A DNA stretch of 64,000 nt from Echiichthys vipera (taxonomy: Eukaryota; Chordata; Actinopteri; Perciformes; Trachinidae): contig OY829660.1 in assembly GCA_963691815.1 (NCBI GenBank), forward strand, positions 26,547,672 through 26,611,671, written 5' to 3'. The notes beneath the pieces were generated by a model. It saw nothing but the letters and a program-made list of their open reading frames with translations, searched no databases and was not told where the DNA came from. This document shows positions 9,829 through 19,739 of the stretch, piece after piece (the first letter of the stretch is position 1; every line of letters starts with the position of its first letter). The position numbers were made by a program, and so were the translations under genes.

Positions 9829-11208
9829 AATGGTGAGGGGCAGTGGTAAAGAAAAAATCCCCTAGGTAAACTGCGAAACTCCTATCAGACAGATAAGACT
9901 CAAACCATTTGAGGGCAGTACCTGTGATGCCTACTTGCTGTTCTAATTATAGCAGAAGGGCCCTGTGATTCACAGTGTCGAAGGCAGCTGACAGGTCCAG
10001 GAGCAAAAGGACAGCAGAGTTATCTGCATCAACAGTTAAAATAAGATCATTAAAAACTCTTAAAAGGTCTGTTTCGGTTCTGTGGCGCGGTTTAAAGCCA
10101 GACTGGAATTTTTATTGATGCCATGGAGAGTTAAAAATGACTGCAGCTGAACACAGACTACCTTCTCCAGAACCTTAGACAGAAACGGGAGTTTGGAGAT
10201 GGGTCTGAAATTAGAAAAAAATAGAAGGGTCTAGATTATTCTTTTTGATTAGATGCTGTTCACAGCATTTTTAAAGGCAGCTGGGACACAGCCTGAATGG
10301 AGACAAGTGTTTATAAGACCAAGAACACTTGAACCAACAGTATCAAAAACTTCTTTGAGAAAGCGAGAGAGAATGCTATCAGAGGGGCAGTTTGTAGGCC
10401 ACAGACCCTTCACTACATCTGAAAGTGATGACAGCGATACAGGCTCAAACTAGTCAAAAACAGCAGGGCACACCGGTGTAACAACAAAATCGGGGGCAGC
10501 CAGGGTGTGTATCTCAGACCTGAGAGCAGATGTTTTTCCGATAAAAAATTCTTCACAAAGGCAAGCTGATGGCAGAATGGAAGGAACCTCAAAGGGATTT
10601 ACAAGAGAGTTAATAATGTTAAAGAGAACTTGAGGCTTGTGACTGTTTGTGAGGACAAGATTAGATAGACACTTTGTTTTTGCCTCTTTAACAGCTGTCT
10701 AATAGTCGGATAAAAAGACCTTCAGTTCGAAGAATGGGGTGTACTCATCACCATGAAGCCAGGGTTCCGTCACAAACATAAAATCCAGTTCACTAGAGGT
10801 GAAGAAGTCATTAAGCAGAAAAGTCTTGTTTGCTATTGATCTAGCATTTAGCAGAGCCATGCTAAGCTTGACCTCCACACTAGTTGATGGTGCAGCACGT
10901 TTCAACGGGGGAAGGAATGCGTGGCTAACACCGCCTTTGCGGGCCTGCGACTTCCAGCCTCGAAAAAACAGTGCTCGGTCATCAGACCGGGAGTAGGACT
11001 CAGACAAGACAGCGCAGGTGGAGCAGGCTACGTTGGTGGAGCAGCGGGCGGGTTGGGCACTTTCATCGGGCCAAGAGGAGCAGGTGGAGCAGCATCAACA
11101 TGACGGCATCAACATGGCGGATCCAACGGGCCCTGTAGTGTGGTGGGCTTCGGACAGCAGGAAAAAAGTATCCTTAAAGGAGGAGGCAAGAACCTGAAGG
11201 TCACAGAC

Positions 11209-12372
11209 CGACGATGCCATCAGGACCATGTCATCTGCAAAAAGCAGCGACGAGATCGTCAGCCCACTGAGCTGCAACCCCTCCCCACCAGTACTACGCC
11301 TCGATATCCTGTCCATTCATTCATTCATTCATTCATCTTCAACCGCTTTTCCCGGGGTCGGGGTCGCGGGGGTGCTGGAGCCGATCCCAGCTGACATCGG
11401 GCGTGAGGCGGGGTACACCCTGGACAGGACGCCAGTCTATCTGTCCATGAAAATCACGAACAGGATTGATGACAGAGTGCAACCACGGCGAATGCCAACC
11501 CCCAATAGGAACGAATCTGACTTACTGCTGAGGATCCGAACACAGCTCTTGCTGTGAGTGTACAGAGATTGGATGGCCCTCAGCAGTGACCCTCTCACCC
11601 CATATTACCTCCCGGGGGACCTGGTCATATGCCTTCTCCAGATCCACAAAGCACATGTAGACTAGATGGGCATACTCCCAGGCCCCCTCCAGGATCCTTG
11701 CGAGAGTGAAGAGCTGGTCTTTTGTTCCACATCCAGGATGGAATTCGCAATGTTCCTCTTCAATCTTAGGTTTGCACCCTCCTCTACAGCACCTTGGAGT
11801 AAACTTTACCAGGGAGGCTGAGTAGTGTGATACCCCCTGTAATTGGCAGACACTCTCTGGTCCCCCTTTTTTTCCTTCTCCATGACTTCGGGCCTGTTGG
11901 TACCTTACAACCACCTCCCGAGTTTTCCAGGATAACATATCCCGGAAGGACACCTTCAGTCGGGCAGCTTCCCCGACCACCGGTGTCCACCACGGTGTTC
12001 GAGGGTTACCACCCCTTGAGGCACCTAAGACCTTGAGGCCACAGCTCACCGCAGCAGCTTCAGCAATGGAAGCTTTGAACAATGCCCTATCCGGTCCAAT
12101 GCCCCCAACAGCTCCGCCAAAGGTGTGAGTTGAAGTTCTCTCGGACAGGGGCCTCCTCCAGACGTTCCAAGTTCACTCGTACCACCCGTTTGGGCTTATC
12201 CTGTCCATCCAGAATCTTGTCCAATCCTCTGACGCAACTTATCACCAGATGGTGATCAGTTGACAGCTCTGCCCCTCTCTCCACCCAAGTTTCCAGAACA
12301 TATGGCCTCAGATTAGATGAAACAATCAAAAAATCGATCATCAAACTTTGGCCTAGGGTGCTCTGGTACCGT
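11209..12372 (-). mobile_element. RTE-clade (Rex3-like) LINE fragment, minus
   Basis: Minus-strand pieces in order: endonuclease C-terminus (MIDFLIVSSNLRPYVLETWV, TDHHLV) near 12250-12350; FKASIAEAAAVSCGLKVLG near 12050; then, after a deletion, a jump from VVRYQQ to a block before the palm; CFVDLEKAYDQVPREVIW near 11640; and SSLLFADDMVLMASS near 11240. The catalytic FADD is kept. It is split by a 124-bp insertion at 11317-11440 and ends abruptly at the L2 border near 11208. This family carries GATG-type tails in fish. Confidence 0.8.
11317..11440 (-). mobile_element. Short 5'-truncated LINE tail with an 8-bp TSD
   Basis: The RTE sequence is interrupted between two copies of CTGTCCAT (11309-11316 and 11441-11448). 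The insert starts, on the plus strand, with CATT repeats, then TTCAACCGCTTTTCCCGGGG and a conserved stretch containing GCTGGAGCCGATCCCAGCTG and TACACCCTGGACAGGACGCC. This is the very common fish LINE 3' end; the tail repeat is at the low-coordinate side, so the insert is on the minus strand. The 124-bp length and clean TSD mark a severely 5'-truncated retrotransposition. Confidence 0.85.
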
Positions 12373-13335
12373 GTGTCACACTAACTACCTACAGCTTAAC
12401 TCCTCCAAGTCGAAGGAGCAGGTCATTGATTTTGGGAGGTCCAGACCAGTCCTGTTAGAGGGAGCTTAGGTGGAGGCTGTGAACTCAATACCTCGGGCTG
12501 TGGCTGGACAATAAACTGGACTGGACAACACACACCAGCCACCTGTACAGGAAGACACAAAGCAAGTTTTAGTTCCTGAGGAGACTGCGGTCCATCAACA
12601 TCTGCAGTAAACTGCTGTGGATGTTTTACCAGTCTGTGGTCACCACTGTCCTCTTCTACACTGTGGTGTTCTGTTGGGCAGCATATCCAAGAAGGACACC
12701 TCCAGACTGGATAAACTGATCAGACGGGCTGGCTCTGTGGTCATCATAAAACTGGACTCGCTTGTGACAGTGGAAGAGAGGACGACACTGGACAAACTGC
12801 TGAACATTATGGACAAAGCCCCCCCCCCCCCCCCCCCCCCCCCCCTTTGTCCCTCAGGGTCATCATCCTTTACAACTCATCACTAAGGGGGAGGAGGAAA
12901 TATAGAGGACAGAAGGGAAGGAGTGGGAGCCACTCACTGTGCAATTAATAATCTACTCTTACACACCTGGACACTTATCTTCTTCTTTTTTGTGTGATAA
13001 CTTTATCCACCACATAAGTGCAATAATTTAATTTTACTTCTCATTTCTGTCATATACAGTCAAACATATTATATCTTATACATTTCCTCTACATTTAATT
13101 TATCTGATTTCATTTTCCGTGAATTTCATTTTACCTGTATTCTACCTCATATATATTTGACTAAGAGTTTATTGTTTACTGTATGTATACTTTCTGTATC
13201 TATTTAGCTAAGAGTTTATTGTTTATCCTATACTTTATCTTTTTATACCTCCCTCATGTTTTTGTAAGCTGCTGGAAATTCAATTTCCTTGCGGGAGTTC
13301 ATCCCAAAGGGACCAATAAAGAGAAGTCTAAGACT
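12373..13335 (+). mobile_element. Rex1-like LINE 3' fragment, plus
   Basis: Plus-strand translation shows the post-catalytic part of a Rex1-like (CR1/jockey-type) reverse transcriptase: LQLNSSKSKEQVIDF near 12390, LLWMFYQSVVTTVLFYTVVF across two frames near 12610, then KLIRRAGSVVIIKLDSLVTV near 12720-12760. The same blocks are found in the better copy at 38619-39860. The 3' end has AATTTCCTTGCGGGAGTTCA and CCAATAAAGAGAAG. A C27 run (12819-12845) interrupts the C-terminus. Several stops show it is dead. Confidence 0.75.
12819..12845. repeat. C27 homopolymer
   Basis: Twenty-seven consecutive C in the C-terminal part of a Rex1-like fragment. The longer Rex1-like copy has a 25-C run (38283-38307), but in a different part of its protein. 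Confidence 0.95.
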
Positions 13336-13339
13336 AAGC

Positions 13340-13960
13340 ACAAGCTTTTTTCCGCTGCGTCTCCTGGCCATAGTGACGCCTTTTTAAGTCAGCAGGACCT
13401 CGCGAAGGCGATCCGCGCTTTCATCAGTTCAAGACTGGACTATTGCAATGCACTTTATGTCGGCCACAGCCGGTCTTTAATCTTGCGTCCGATTTTTAAC
13501 AGGCACATCCCGGCATGAACACATTACCCCTGTGCTGTCGTCACTCCAATGGCTTCCAGCTCGTTTTTAGAATTGATTTTACACTTTAATTGTTTGCATT
13601 TTACTCCATTAATGGCCTGGCTCCCTCCTACCTGTCAGAAATTTCTTCCAGCTCCTGTTAGTGGTCCCAAGGTCAAGATTGACCGTGACTGTGGAAAAGA
13701 CTGCCCAGTGACATTCGCACCACTACTGAACTCAGCCGTTAAAATTGAAGCTGAAGACACACTTTTTTAGACTAGGGTAGTTCTATGTACTTATTTTTGC
13801 CTGTTTTTATACTTTACTCTCTTTAGAGGGCCTTTAACACCCTGCCGCACTAGTAGCAACTTTCTTGTGTTTTCCTGCAGAAATGTAGCACTGTCTTGTG
13901 TTTTTATGTATTGTTTTTGATTGTTATTGATTAAAGAAAGTGCTTAATAGGGTCAAGTTT
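13340..13960 (+). mobile_element. L2-type LINE 3' fragment, plus
   Basis: Plus-strand translation gives AKAIRAFISSRLDYCNALYV (about 13400-13460), then after frameshifts HITPVLSSLQWLPA (about 13520-13560) and pieces of the RLWN-type ending. These are C-terminal L2 blocks. The 3' untranslated part runs to about 13960 with TGATTAAAGAAAGTG. No catalytic part is present. Confidence 0.7.
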
Positions 13961-14160
13961 AAGCCAATTTAGAATGTATATCAGAGATGCACTTGCTTTT
14001 AATGCTGCCAAATTGTTAATGGGTGCCATGATTGTGTCACATCTGACATTGTCTGACAAGCTGGGGACAAACTAACAAATTGTCATTGAAGCCATTAGCA
14101 ACTCTTTACAAGAAAACCCTCAAGGTTTTGGATGAGAAGTGTAATAGGTCACACCATTGT
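13961..14160. other. No gene recognised
   Basis: A short spacer between two LINE fragments. I see nothing recognisable on either strand. Confidence 0.4.
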
Positions 14161-14161
14161 C

Positions 14162-14470
14162 TCATCTAATCTTCAACCGCTTATCTGGGTCGGGTCGCGA
14201 AGGCAGCAGCTTTATCAGGGGACCCCAAACTTCCCTTTCCCGGGCCACATTAACCAGCTCTAACAGGGGGATCCTGAGGCGTTCCCAGGCTAGTGTGGAG
14301 ATATAATCTCTCCACCTAGTCCTGGGTCTTCCCCGAGGCCTCCTCCCAGCTGGATGTGCCTGGAACACCTCCCTAGGAAGCCGCCCAGGGGGCATCCTTA
14401 CTAGATGCCCGAACGACCTCAACTGGCTCCTTTCAACACAAAGGAGCAGCGTCTCTACTCCAAGTGGCAT
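14162..14470 (-). pseudogene. RTE C-terminal domain fragment
   Basis: The C-terminal tail of the Rex3-like protein: LLLCVERSQLRSFGHLVRMP, then PREVFQAHPAGRRPRGRPRT and RWRDYISTLAWERL. It is highly conserved against the plus-strand copy at 61010-61225. The frame continues past the usual end into the tail. A frameshift at about 14475 separates it from the thumb fragment. Confidence 0.82.
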
Positions 14471-14482
14471 TGTCCATAATGT

Positions 14483-14884
14483 TCAGCAGTTTGTCCAGTG
14501 TCGTCCTCTCTTAGCTGAACTTTTCCCCCTATCTCTAAGGAAGACTCCAGCCACCCTCCTGAGAAAACCCATTTCGGCCGCTTGTACCCCCGACCTCGTT
14601 CTTTCGGTCATGACCCAGCTTTCATGACCATAGGTGAGGTTAGGAATAAAGATTGACGGGTAGATTGAGAGCTTTGTCTTCCGGCTCAGCTCTCTTTTCG
14701 TTACAACGGTGCGGTAGAACGACTGCAAAACCGCCCCTGCTGCTCCGATTCTCCGGCCAAACTCGCGCTCCATCGTCCCCTCACTCGTGAACATTATCCC
14801 GAGGTACTTGAACTCCTTCACTTGGGGTAAGGACTCATTCCCTACCTGGAGAAAGCAATCCACCGGTTTCCTGCTGAGAGCCAT
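14483..14884 (-). pseudogene. RTE thumb region fragment
   Basis: Starts MALSRKPVDCFLQVGNESLP and continues with VKEFKYLGIMFTSEGTMERE, FGRRIGAAGAVLQSFYRTVV and a LTYGHESWVMTERTR block. This is the region after the catalytic FADD in RTE reverse transcriptases. It joins the preceding piece at about 14885, where a change has made a stop just before the Met (usually KSEAMALSRK). Confidence 0.82.
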
Positions 14885-14887
14885 GGC

Positions 14888-15595
14888 CTAAGATTTAGAG
14901 GTGCTGATCCTCATCCCAGCCGTTTCACACTCGGCTGCGAACCGATCCAGTGAATGCTGAGGGTCACTGACCGAAGATGCCATCAGGACCACATCATCTG
15001 CAAAAAGCAGAGACGAGATCCTCAGCCCACCGAACTGCAACCCCTCCCCACCACGACTATGCCTCGATATCCTGTCCATGAAAATCACAAACAAGATTGG
15101 TGAAAAAGCGCACCCCTGGCGGAGGCCAACCCCCACCGGCAACAAATCTGACTTAATGGCGAGGATGCAGACACAGCTCTCACTTTGGATGTACAGAGAT
15201 TGGATGGCCCACAGAAGTGACCCCCTCACCCCATACTCCCGTAGCACCTCCCACAGTATCTCCTGAGGGACCCGGTCATATGCCTTCTCCAAATCCACAA
15301 AGCACATGTAGACTGGATGGGCATACTCCCAGGCCCCCTCCAGGATCCTTGTGAGGGTGAAGAGCTGGTCCGTTGTTCCACGTCCAGGAAGGAATCGGCA
15401 TTGTTCCTCTTCAATCTGAGGTTTGACTATAGGACGAACCCTCCTTTCCAGCACCTTGGAGTAGACTTTACCAGGGAGGCTGAGTAGTGTTATACCCCTG
15501 TAATTGGCACACACCCCTCTGGTCCCCCTTTTTAAATAGGGGAACCACCACCCCGGTCTGCCACTCCCTTGGCACTTTCCCAGACTTCCACGCAA
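14888..15595 (-). pseudogene. RTE reverse transcriptase core (235 codons)
   Basis: Visible palm blocks: YRGITLLSLPGKVYSKVLER, EEEQCRFLPGRGTTDQLFTL, YMCFVDLEKAYDRVPQEILW (motif A Asp), VGVGLRQGCAFSPILFVIFM (motif B) and SSLLFADDVVLMASSVSD (motif C, both Asp), then ECETAGMRISTSKS. It is the best preserved RTE core on this strand, with all catalytic Asp in one frame. The upstream part, from VTEVVKQLHSGKAPGIDEIP, is in another frame at 15468-15737. No promoter or ORF1 was seen. Confidence 0.88.
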
Positions 15596-16208
15596 TGTTA
15601 AAGAGACGTGACGACCGAGACAGCCCCTCCAAACCCAAAGCTTTCAGCATTTCTGGAGGAATCTCATCAATCCCTGGGGCTTTGCCACTGTGGAGTTGTT
15701 TGACTACCTCAGTGACCTCCGCCAGAGATATTGACAATGATAATCCATCAGCCTCCAGCTCAGCCTCTGCAAAAGAGTTGGTCGGATTAAGGAGTTCCTC
15801 AAAGTGCTCCTTTCACCGCCCAATTACCTCATCATCAGCATCCTCTCCTTACTGTAAACAACTTGGACGGTTCCCGTTTCCCCCTCCTGAGATGTCAAAT
15901 GGTTTTCCAGAAGCATCTTGGTGCCGCCTGAAAGTCCTTCTCCATGACTTCTCCAAACTCCTCCCACACCTGCTGCTTTGCCTCTGACACAGCAGAGGCT
16001 GCAGCCCTTCTGGCCCATCAGTACCTTGCAACTGCTTCCGGAGTCTTCTGGGATAACATATCCCGGAAGGCCTCCTTCTTCAGTCGGACAGCTTCCCTGA
16101 CCACCGGTGTCCACCGCGGTGTTCGAAGGTTACCGCCCCTTGAGGCCACAGCTCACCGCTGCAGCTTCAGCAATGGAAGCTTTGAACATTGCCCACTCCG
16201 GTTCAATG

Positions 16209-16572
16209 AAGAAGAAGAAGAAGAAGAATTCCTTTATTAGTCCCGCAACGGGGAAATTTGATTTTTTTCACTCTATTATTGTTATTCATGTTACACACAC
16301 ACACAGGCCCAAAATACACACACATGCACAGACAGGACCTATATACATGCAATTAATGGAGAAATGTTAGAGCAAGGGGGCTGCCAGTGACCAGCGCCCC
16401 AAGCAATTGGGGGTTCGGTGCCTTGCTCAACAGCACCTCGGCAGTGCCCAGGAGATGAACTGGCACCTCTCCAGCCACCAGTCCACGCTCCATTCATGGT
16501 CCACACAGGGACTCAAACCGGTGACCCTCCGGTTCCCAGCCAAGTCACCTATGGACCGAGCTACTGCCGCCC
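16209..16572 (-). mobile_element. tRNA-derived SINE inserted in the RTE
   Basis: On the minus strand it begins GGCGGCAGTAGCTCGGTCC (box A TAGCTCGGTCC, 16553-16563), has box B GGTTTGAGTCC (16509-16519), a body with GCACCGAACCCCCAATTGC, a CA-rich spacer and the 3' end CGGGACTAATAAAGGAATTC followed by TTC repeats. The RTE sequence continues on both sides, and CAATG is duplicated (16204-16208 and 16573-16577). The two promoter boxes and the LINE-like TAATAAAGGAATT end identify a Pol III transcribed SINE. Confidence 0.88.
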
Positions 16573-16625
16573 CAATGTCCCCAACCTCCAAAGGGATGCC
16601 AGAAAAGCTCCGCCGGAGGTGTACT

Positions 16626-17240
16626 TTGAAAAAGTATTTTCTTTTAATTGTATTTATTTGATCAGGATAATGCACATTCATTTACATATCAAAGGGCATC
16701 AATGTAAACATGCCGGAGTTAGCAGAGTTGCTAAATTTCATCCATTGTCCTAAAGCAGGTATTATAAACATACTAACAACACACCATCAAGAAATTTTAC
16801 ACAAAAATAAGTCCAGATTCATATCAAGATTACAATCAATACAAAAGGTAAGAAAGACGAAGAGGTTACCCATGAGAGCAGTTGTGGCTTGTTTTCAACC
16901 ACTGCTTAAGGGTCTTTTTAAAGGTGGTGTAATTGTCACAGTTTCTGACATGAGCTCACATGGGCAGTGTATTCCGAATTTAGTCCTGTGCCATTCGTCA
17001 GAGTCTCCTCTACTCCTCTACTGCTCTGGTATTTACTCTGGAATGTTTTTTCTTTATGAAAGCCTGTAATAGTGGAGGGGCTAGTCCATTCGAAATCTTA
17101 AAGATGAGGTAGACATCCAAAAACAACTGGTAGCTATTAAAGTCCAGAATTTTGTACTAAGTAATACATTTTACGATAATGGTAATGTATAGGTTTTTTG
17201 TCAAGGATTTTTCTAAGCAGTTTTCACAAGACAGTTAAAC
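16626..17240 (-). mobile_element. LINE 3' fragment (class not certain), minus
   Basis: Minus-strand reading near 17080-17140 gives YQLFLDVYLIFKISNGLAPP followed by LLQAFIKKKHSRVNTRAV. Further on come short blocks such as KFGIHCPCELMSETVTITPP. This matches the C-terminal end of a common fish LINE protein (pattern LFLDVxLxYKxLNGLAPP). The 3' untranslated part ends in CAAATAAATACAATTAAAAG near 16640. The clade (CR1, L2 or other) cannot be settled from this piece. Confidence 0.55.
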
Positions 17241-17261
17241 TATATAGGCTACTGTATTTCA

Positions 17262-18803
17262 GAATCAGAATCAGAATCAGAATCAGGTTTATTGCTAAGT
17301 ATGTTGGACATACAGAGAATTTGACTCCGGCTTATACTTTTCTCACAGTTTCCAAACATTTAACAGGACAAACCTAAACATAACAATAACAATAACATTT
17401 ACATAACAATAGCAGAACAATAACAGAACAACACAGAACAATAATTTAAGATAAAAAATAGAGGTAATATTAAAAATAGGTTAACAAGTAAATATGAGAA
17501 ATTTAAAATTGAAAGATAAAATAATTGTGCAAAGTAAAGTGACCAGGCTGTTATAAATATCTTTGTTATATTATTTACAATGATATACATAAGGTGCATT
17601 AGGTGCATGTGTCTTGTATGTCTGGCATGTGTGTGTGGTGTGTCGGGTGGGGTCAATTGTTCAGCAGTGTGACGGCCTGGGGGTAGAAACTGTTTTTATG
17701 TCTGGCTGTTTTTGTGTACAGAGTTCTGTAACGCCTGCCAGAGGGGAGAAGTTCAAAGAGGTGATGTGCAGGGTGTGAAGGGTCTGCAGAGATGTGAACT
17801 GCCCTTGTCCTGACTCTGGATGAGTGCAGGTCCTGGATAGTGGGCAGTTTGACACCAATGATTCTCTCTGCAGTCCTGATTGTCCGTGTCAGTCTGTTCT
17901 TGTCCTGTTTGGTGGCCGATCCAAACCAAACAATGATGGAGGTGCAGAGAACAGACTGAACTATTGCCGTGTAGAACTGGATCAGCAGTTCTTGGGGCAG
18001 GTTGAACTTCCTCAGCTGACGAAGGAAGTACATCCTCTGCTGGGCCTTTTTGATTATGGAGTCCACGTTGTGGCTCCACTTCAGATCCTGGGAGAGGATG
18101 GATCCCAGGAACCTGAAGGTTTCCACAGCAGACACGGTGTTGTTGAGGATGGTGATGGGGGGCAGTGTGGGGGGGCGGCTCCTGAAGTCCACTGTCATCT
18201 CCACAGTTTTGAGCATGTTTAGCTCCAGATGGTTCTGACCGCACCAGAGGGCCAGCTGTCGCACCTCCCGTCTGTAAGCAGACTCGTCACCGTCCCGGAT
18301 GAGACCGATGACGGTTGTGTCGTCTGCAAACTTCAGGAGTTTGACAGATGGGTCACTCGAGGTGCAGTCATTTGTATAAAGGGAGAAGAGCAGTGGAGAG
18401 AGCACACACCCCTGGGGAGCGCCTGTACTGATGGTCCGGGTGCTGGATGTGATCCGCCCCAGCCTCACCTGCTGTCTCCTGTCAGTCAAAAAGTTAGTAA
18501 TCCACTGACAAGTGGAGGCTGGGACGGTGAGCTGGGAGAGTTTGTAGTGGAGAATGTCCGGGATTATTGTGTTGAAAGCCGAGCTAAAGTCTACAAACAG
18601 GATCCTTGCATAAGCCCCCGGGGTGTCAAGGTGTTGCAGGATGTGGTGCAGTCCCATGTTGACTGCATCATCCGCTGACCTGTTTGCCCGATATGCAAAC
18701 TGCAGGGGGTCCAGCAGGGGTCCTGTGATGTCCTTCAAGTGGCTCAACACCAGTCTCTCAAAGGACTTCATGACCACAGATGTCAGGGCCACAGGCCTGT
18801 AGT
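17262..18803 (-). mobile_element. Rex1-like LINE, 5'-truncated, minus
   Basis: The 3' end (low coordinates) has GATTCT repeats (17262-17286 in reverse complement) preceded by AGCAATAAACCT, the same tail as the element at 54733-58023. The 5' end breaks off in the reverse transcriptase at about 18803, next to an L2 tail. It holds one long open frame (17653-18792), so it is a relatively young truncated copy. No TSD was found. Confidence 0.82.
17653..18792 (-). CDS. Rex1-like reverse transcriptase, N-terminally truncated, open for 379 codons
   Basis: An RNA-dependent DNA polymerase used for target-primed integration. Residues 1-30 match the palm entry (ALTSVVMKSFERLVLSHL); motif A is ILFVDFSSAFNT (about 64-75), motif B GAPQGCVLSPLLF (124-136), motif C KFADDTTVIG with both Asp (FADD at 155-158), then ELNMLKTVEMTVDF and FRFLGSILSQDLKW, and the C-terminus HHLFELLPSGRRYR. 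The frame is uninterrupted, unlike all other LINE copies here except parts of 54733-58023. The endonuclease and first palm blocks are missing, so it cannot be autonomous. The start is only the first Met in the truncated frame. Confidence 0.88.
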   Translation of the reverse strand: MALTSVVMKSFERLVLSHLKDITGPLLDPLQFAYRANRSADDAVNMGLHHILQHLDTPGAYARILFVDFSSAFNTIIPDILHYKLSQLTVPASTCQWITNFLTDRRQQVRLGRITSSTRTISTGAPQGCVLSPLLFSLYTNDCTSSDPSVKLLKFADDTTVIGLIRDGDESAYRREVRQLALWCGQNHLELNMLKTVEMTVDFRSRPPTLPPITILNNTVSAVETFRFLGSILSQDLKWSHNVDSIIKKAQQRMYFLRQLRKFNLPQELLIQFYTAIVQSVLCTSIIVWFGSATKQDKNRLTRTIRTAERIIGVKLPTIQDLHSSRVRTRAVHISADPSHPAHHLFELLPSGRRYRTLYTKTARHKNSFYPQAVTLLNN

Positions 18804-18805
18804 CT

Positions 18806-19540
18806 CAAGTTTCAAGTATTTCCTTCATTAAAAAGTAAACAGTTTAACAACATGGTGTGCTCCAAGATATTCAGGCGGCCTATTGGAGGCGGTTGATGTT
18901 GCGTAGGTGAAAATAAGCAGACCAGGTGATGTTATTGATATGAGAGTGGAAAGACAGAGTACTGTCGAGGATGACAGCCAGACTCTTGTCCTGTGGGGAG
19001 GGGGAGACGGTGGAGTTGTCAATGGCTATTGAGATACTGTTGGTTTTGGATAGTGTTGATTTGGAACCAATGAGGAGAACCTTGGTTTTGTCACTGTTCA
19101 GTTTGAGAAAATTGGAGGAGAACCAGGATTTTATGGCAGTTAGGCAGTCAGCAAGGGACAAGGGTGGAGGTGGGTTTACTGGAGAGGTAGAGCTGGGTGT
19201 CATCCGCATAACAGTGAAAACTGATGCTGTACTTACGGAAGATATTGCCAAGGGGAAGAAGATAAATGATGAAAAGGAGGGCCCCCAGGACAGAGCCCTG
19301 CGGCAAACCTCAAGTGACAGGGGAATGCTGGGATGTGAAGGATTTGAGTTGAATGAACTGAGTGCGACTTTTGAGGTAGGATCTGAACAAGTTTCGTGGA
19401 GTGTGGTTGATGCCAATGGAACGTAATCTATTGAGGGTGGGATGGCTGATGGTATCAAAGGCCGCATTCGTGTCGAGGAGGATGAGTATAGTGAGTATAC
19501 CAGAATCAGCTGCCATGAGGAGGTCATTGATGATTTTTTT
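18806..19540 (-). mobile_element. L2-clade LINE fragment, minus
   Basis: Minus-strand pieces: INDLLMAADSGILTILILLD then AAFDTISHPTLNRL (motif A region, about 19430-19520); after a frameshift LLFIIYLLPLGNIF and HCYADDTQLYLSS (about 19200-19270); and HINNITWSAYFHLRNINRL (about 18890-18930). The 3' end near 18806-18835 has AAGGAAATACTTGAAACTTGA. Several stops occur. The upstream part (19540-19740) no longer looks like L2. Confidence 0.75.
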
Positions 19541-19739
19541 TAAGTGCGGTTTTCGGTACTGTGTGTACTTTTTTATAAAGTTACAAAGACAATAGACAGA
19601 CACGTTGATGGCCGAGGTCTTTTTTTTGTATTTCCATGACTTTTGTGGCAAACCAACAGGACCTGTGTGTCTGCTCCTAAACTCCTCGGCCGGCCATCTT
19701 GCTCTGCATGCCATTGACAGGACCCCCAACTAAACTAAA

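Larger units (their letters stand above)
8960..11208 (-). mobile_element. L2-clade LINE (minus) with an internal deletion
   Basis: From the 5' end (high coordinates) the minus strand encodes the start of an L2 endonuclease (MALLNARSIANKTFLLNDFF, then FMFVTEPWL, the Glu block, at about 10730-10860). It then jumps near 10700 straight to linker sequence (AVKEAK, SLVNPFEVPSIL), so the GDFN and SDH blocks are deleted. Reverse transcriptase follows, with CFADDVYIY near 9750, and the C-terminal L2 region VSLHWLPVCYRIDFKLLLFV near 9200. Frameshifts separate these pieces. The element's 5' end abuts RTE sequence at about 11208. Confidence 0.8.
14162..16625 (-). mobile_element. RTE-clade (Rex3-like) LINE, minus, with a SINE inside
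   Basis: The longest RTE copy on the minus strand. It carries the region after the endonuclease (FKASIAEAAA-type block, 16150-16200), a palm and thumb, and the C-terminal block RSQLRSFGHLVRMPPGRLPR to the 3' end (CGGTTGAAGATTAGATGAGA, 14160-14180), a degenerate GATGA-type tail. Frameshifts break it into at least four pieces (14162-14470, 14483-14884, 14888-15595, 15468-15737). A SINE splits it at 16209-16572. The 5' end stops near 16625 at another LINE tail, so the endonuclease is missing. Confidence 0.82.

Noticed and set aside
16509..16563. tRNA-like sequence on the minus strand
   Set aside because: The head of the SINE at 16209-16572, not a tRNA gene.
18229..18678. 149-codon plus-strand frame and neighbouring plus-strand frames
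   Set aside because: Antisense shadows of the Rex1-like reverse transcriptase on the minus strand.
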